DNA from: an uncultured Eubacteriales bacterium
Lineage (GTDB): Bacteria; Bacillota; Clostridia; Peptostreptococcales; Anaerovoracaceae
Assembly: GCA_902766915.1 (NCBI GenBank)
Contig: CACXFN010000075.1
Span: forward strand, 1 to 6,089
Reading direction: 5' to 3'
Length of the DNA stretch: 6,089 nt
Shown in pieces: positions 4,389 through 6,089 of the stretch (positions are counted from its first letter, which is position 1; each line of letters starts with the position of its first letter). The notes beneath the pieces were generated by a model. The model was not told where the DNA came from. It made no database searches and saw only the letters and a program-made list of their open reading frames with translations. The position numbers were made by a program, and so were the translations under genes.

Positions 4389-6026
4389 TTATTTAAGGAT
4401 ATAAATCATTGGATACCTTACACCCCACTGCAAACATGCATATTCAGAATCCATAACCAAATCAATTGTATATCCATTTATCATTCCGCCTGTATCATTA
4501 GCGGTAGCAAATCCATACCCTTCGATATACACCTTGGTTCCAAGTGGTATTATATAGCGGTCAACAGCAATTGTTCCCGGAACTGCCGGGTTGCCGGAGG
4601 CCCCATATCCACCCTGCACATAGGCATAGGCTTTTACCGTAAAGGCTGTGTTTCCGGAATTATATCGCTCCACATCCCAAGAATAGGAATAGTCGTTAAA
4701 GAGCTTCGGAAGCGTCCTGGTTTTAGTCGCCGTGCGAGTTATTCCATCAGGGTTCTTTGCCTTGGCGGTAAATAGAATAGTCCCTGTCTTTGTATGCGTT
4801 GCAGGTTCGGTAATTTTGAAGCTTTCCTTTGCATCTTCTGAAACCGATTCACCACAATCAACGCATTTGAAATTTACAGTTGCGTCCAACTCGTCCCATT
4901 TAAAACGATGGGACCAAATATGTACATGCCCCTTGTTCTCATTATTCTCCTTAGGGCTCTCAATAACTTTGTTAGCCACAGTTTCAGACACTGCGCTGGT
5001 TCCACCTATTATTATTTCCCTATCAATCGATCGTGTTGCAGCGAAGCTTCTTGCATAAGCAAAATCTTCACCTGACACCAATAATATTGGAGATCCAAAC
5101 GCCATCGCCATAGGCGCACCGGAAAGTCCATCGGGAAAGTTCTTGCCTGACGCAAGGACTACCGTTGCTGCATTTGGAAAAAACTTATTCGCAATTTTTC
5201 TGCTTGTGTCATAACGATTAGTTCCTTGTATTCTCTCAATTGATATCGTACCTGCCTTAGATACAAATGCAGATTTAATCGCGCTTTCTATCCCAGCATT
5301 TACCGCGCTGGGTCCTCCTAAAATATAGACTTTTTTAAATCCCGATTCCTCCAGGAAAACCCTTTGTTCACCGCTTAGAGAATCGCCTACCAACAACATT
5401 GGCATCCCTAAAGCGGAACCGGACAAGGCGTCTGCATAGTTCTTTCCAGAAGCAACTAAAAGTGCTTCCTGATTCCCCATTAAGACTCCTTCGGAATTTT
5501 CCATTGGCTTCTTATGTAATCTATCCAGAATTTCCAGATTTGTTCCATATCTGTCGGAACCGGCCAATCTCACGGCTCTTTTTCCGGAGCTCTTTAGCGC
5601 GTCTTCAAACTCCTGTGATATTACAGAGGTTCCTCCGAGCAAAAACACAGTCCCATTAGGATTCATGCTTTCATTTATTCTTTTCAGGATTTCATTATCT
5701 ACACTTGGTGTTTCCAGAACAAGCGGAGCATTCATAGCCTTTGATAGACATGCCCCCGAAAGGGCATCCGGAAAATTACGCCCCGACGCCACCACCACAT
5801 TTTGAAATTGACCTGTCTCGGTTAATTCCTTCAGAGTATCAAAGATAGCAAAAGAGGTTTCATATCGATTGGCTCCCGCAGTTCTCTGAACCTTCTCATC
5901 TCCATAAGCGACAGATGGAACGCTAAAGCCCAATGATACGTTTCCAATTATCAGTAGTAAGATTAAGATTATTGATGCCGCTTTCCTTCTGTGCCAACTT
6001 CGGATTATTTCCCTACTTTCATTCAT
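4389..6026 (-). CDS. Secreted cell-wall protein with three CWB2 repeats and a C-terminal 3D domain
   Basis: 545 residues from the ATG at 6024-6026, chosen over an in-frame ATG upstream because GGAGGAG (6037-6031) sits 4 nt before it. Residues 1-40 form a signal peptide: basic RRK (13-15), hydrophobic 17-33, possible cleavage after SVA (38-40). Three CWB2 repeats follow at about 47-145, 152-255 and 264-356, each with an R-x-x-G-x-x-R-Y start (RTAGANRY 48, RLAGSDRY 153, RIQGTNRY 265), an ASG-x-N-DALSG-like core (80, 192, 292) and a GGTS/GGPS motif. A linker (367-440) carries GHVHIW and CVDCG. The end (about 461-545) is a 3D domain with its three aspartates D489 (IAVD), D511 (NDTGG) and D522 (IDL). 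CWB2 triads anchor clostridial proteins non-covalently to wall polymers; 3D domains resemble MltA and occur in muralytic enzymes such as YocH. I infer a wall-anchored peptidoglycan lytic enzyme. No terminator follows. Confidence 0.9.
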   Translation of the reverse strand: MNESREIIRSWHRRKAASIILILLLIIGNVSLGFSVPSVAYGDEKVQRTAGANRYETSFAIFDTLKELTETGQFQNVVVASGRNFPDALSGACLSKAMNAPLVLETPSVDNEILKRINESMNPNGTVFLLGGTSVISQEFEDALKSSGKRAVRLAGSDRYGTNLEILDRLHKKPMENSEGVLMGNQEALLVASGKNYADALSGSALGMPMLLVGDSLSGEQRVFLEESGFKKVYILGGPSAVNAGIESAIKSAFVSKAGTISIERIQGTNRYDTSRKIANKFFPNAATVVLASGKNFPDGLSGAPMAMAFGSPILLVSGEDFAYARSFAATRSIDREIIIGGTSAVSETVANKVIESPKENNENKGHVHIWSHRFKWDELDATVNFKCVDCGESVSEDAKESFKITEPATHTKTGTILFTAKAKNPDGITRTATKTRTLPKLFNDYSYSWDVERYNSGNTAFTVKAYAYVQGGYGASGNPAVPGTIAVDRYIIPLGTKVYIEGYGFATANDTGGMINGYTIDLVMDSEYACLQWGVRYPMIYILK

Positions 6027-6037
6027 AGTTCTCCTCC

Positions 6038-6072
6038 AAAAAACGAAAAGGGTAGTTCTCATTCGACTACCC
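6038..6072 (-). terminator. Intrinsic terminator directly upstream of the CWB2-3D gene
   Basis: Minus-strand GGGTAGT (6072-6066), 9-nt loop, ACTACCC (6056-6050), then TTTTCGTTTTTT (6049-6038). A perfect 7-bp stem and a long U-tract. The ribosome binding site of the CWB2-3D gene begins at the very next base. It either ends an upstream gene outside the window or attenuates this gene; the window stops 17 nt beyond the hairpin, so no promoter can be assigned. Confidence 0.8.
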
Positions 6073-6089
6073 CAAATCGTCAGCAAAAA

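Noticed and set aside
6027..6086. Twenty extra N-terminal codons on the wall protein, starting from an ATG near 6086
   Set aside because: They would be encoded by the terminator hairpin and ribosome binding site. The ATG at 6026 has a perfect GGAGGAG and is followed by a normal signal peptide.

Overview
The window looks like chromosomal DNA of a low-GC Gram-positive bacterium, most likely a member of the Clostridia. Support comes from a secreted protein combining three CWB2 cell-wall-binding repeats with a 3D domain, strong GGAGG-type ribosome binding sites, sigma-A promoters with 17-bp spacers, short U-tailed terminators, and a DUF1461 membrane protein. The genus cannot be read from the sequence. 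Every convincing gene lies on the minus strand, so transcription runs from high to low coordinates. I see no plus-strand gene, tRNA, rRNA, CRISPR array, IS element or phage gene.

Layout in the direction of transcription. (1) 6072-6038 is a terminator at the right edge. The CWB2x3-3D secreted wall protein (6026-4389) begins 11 nt beyond its U-tract. (2) A near-consensus promoter (4380-4352) and a leader of about 245 nt precede rplM (4099-3671) and rpsI (3651-3250), the usual L13-S9 ribosomal protein pair. (3) A repeat-rich rpsI 3' UTR ends in a terminator (3167-3133) that almost touches the start of a DUF1461/TIGR01906-type membrane protein gene (3127-2349). That gene is interrupted by a -1 frameshift at a T6 run (2535-2530). 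(4) A small four-helix membrane protein of the 'small multidrug export' family (2341-1877) follows 7 nt later. (5) A 339-bp non-coding stretch (1876-1538) holds an AT-rich terminator-like inverted repeat, a distal promoter, an elaborate set of RNA stems and a proximal promoter. (6) An mreB-family gene (1537-521) stands without mreC or mreD. (7) After terminator hairpins comes the 5' third of a THUMP-domain 23S rRNA methyltransferase gene (406 to the left edge).

Functionally this is housekeeping DNA: cell shape and wall (MreB, CWB2-3D protein), ribosome (L13, S9, RlmL-like methylase) and two uncharacterised membrane proteins that are probably co-transcribed. The most interesting items are the frameshifted DUF1461 gene, whose 60-codon continuation in the -1 frame is fully open and carries the family's C-terminal features; the promoter-associated structured RNA upstream of mreB, in which one arm can pair with either of two partners; and a promoter for the DUF1461 gene that appears to lie inside the preceding terminator hairpin and would give a leaderless mRNA. 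No whole new multi-gene system is evident.
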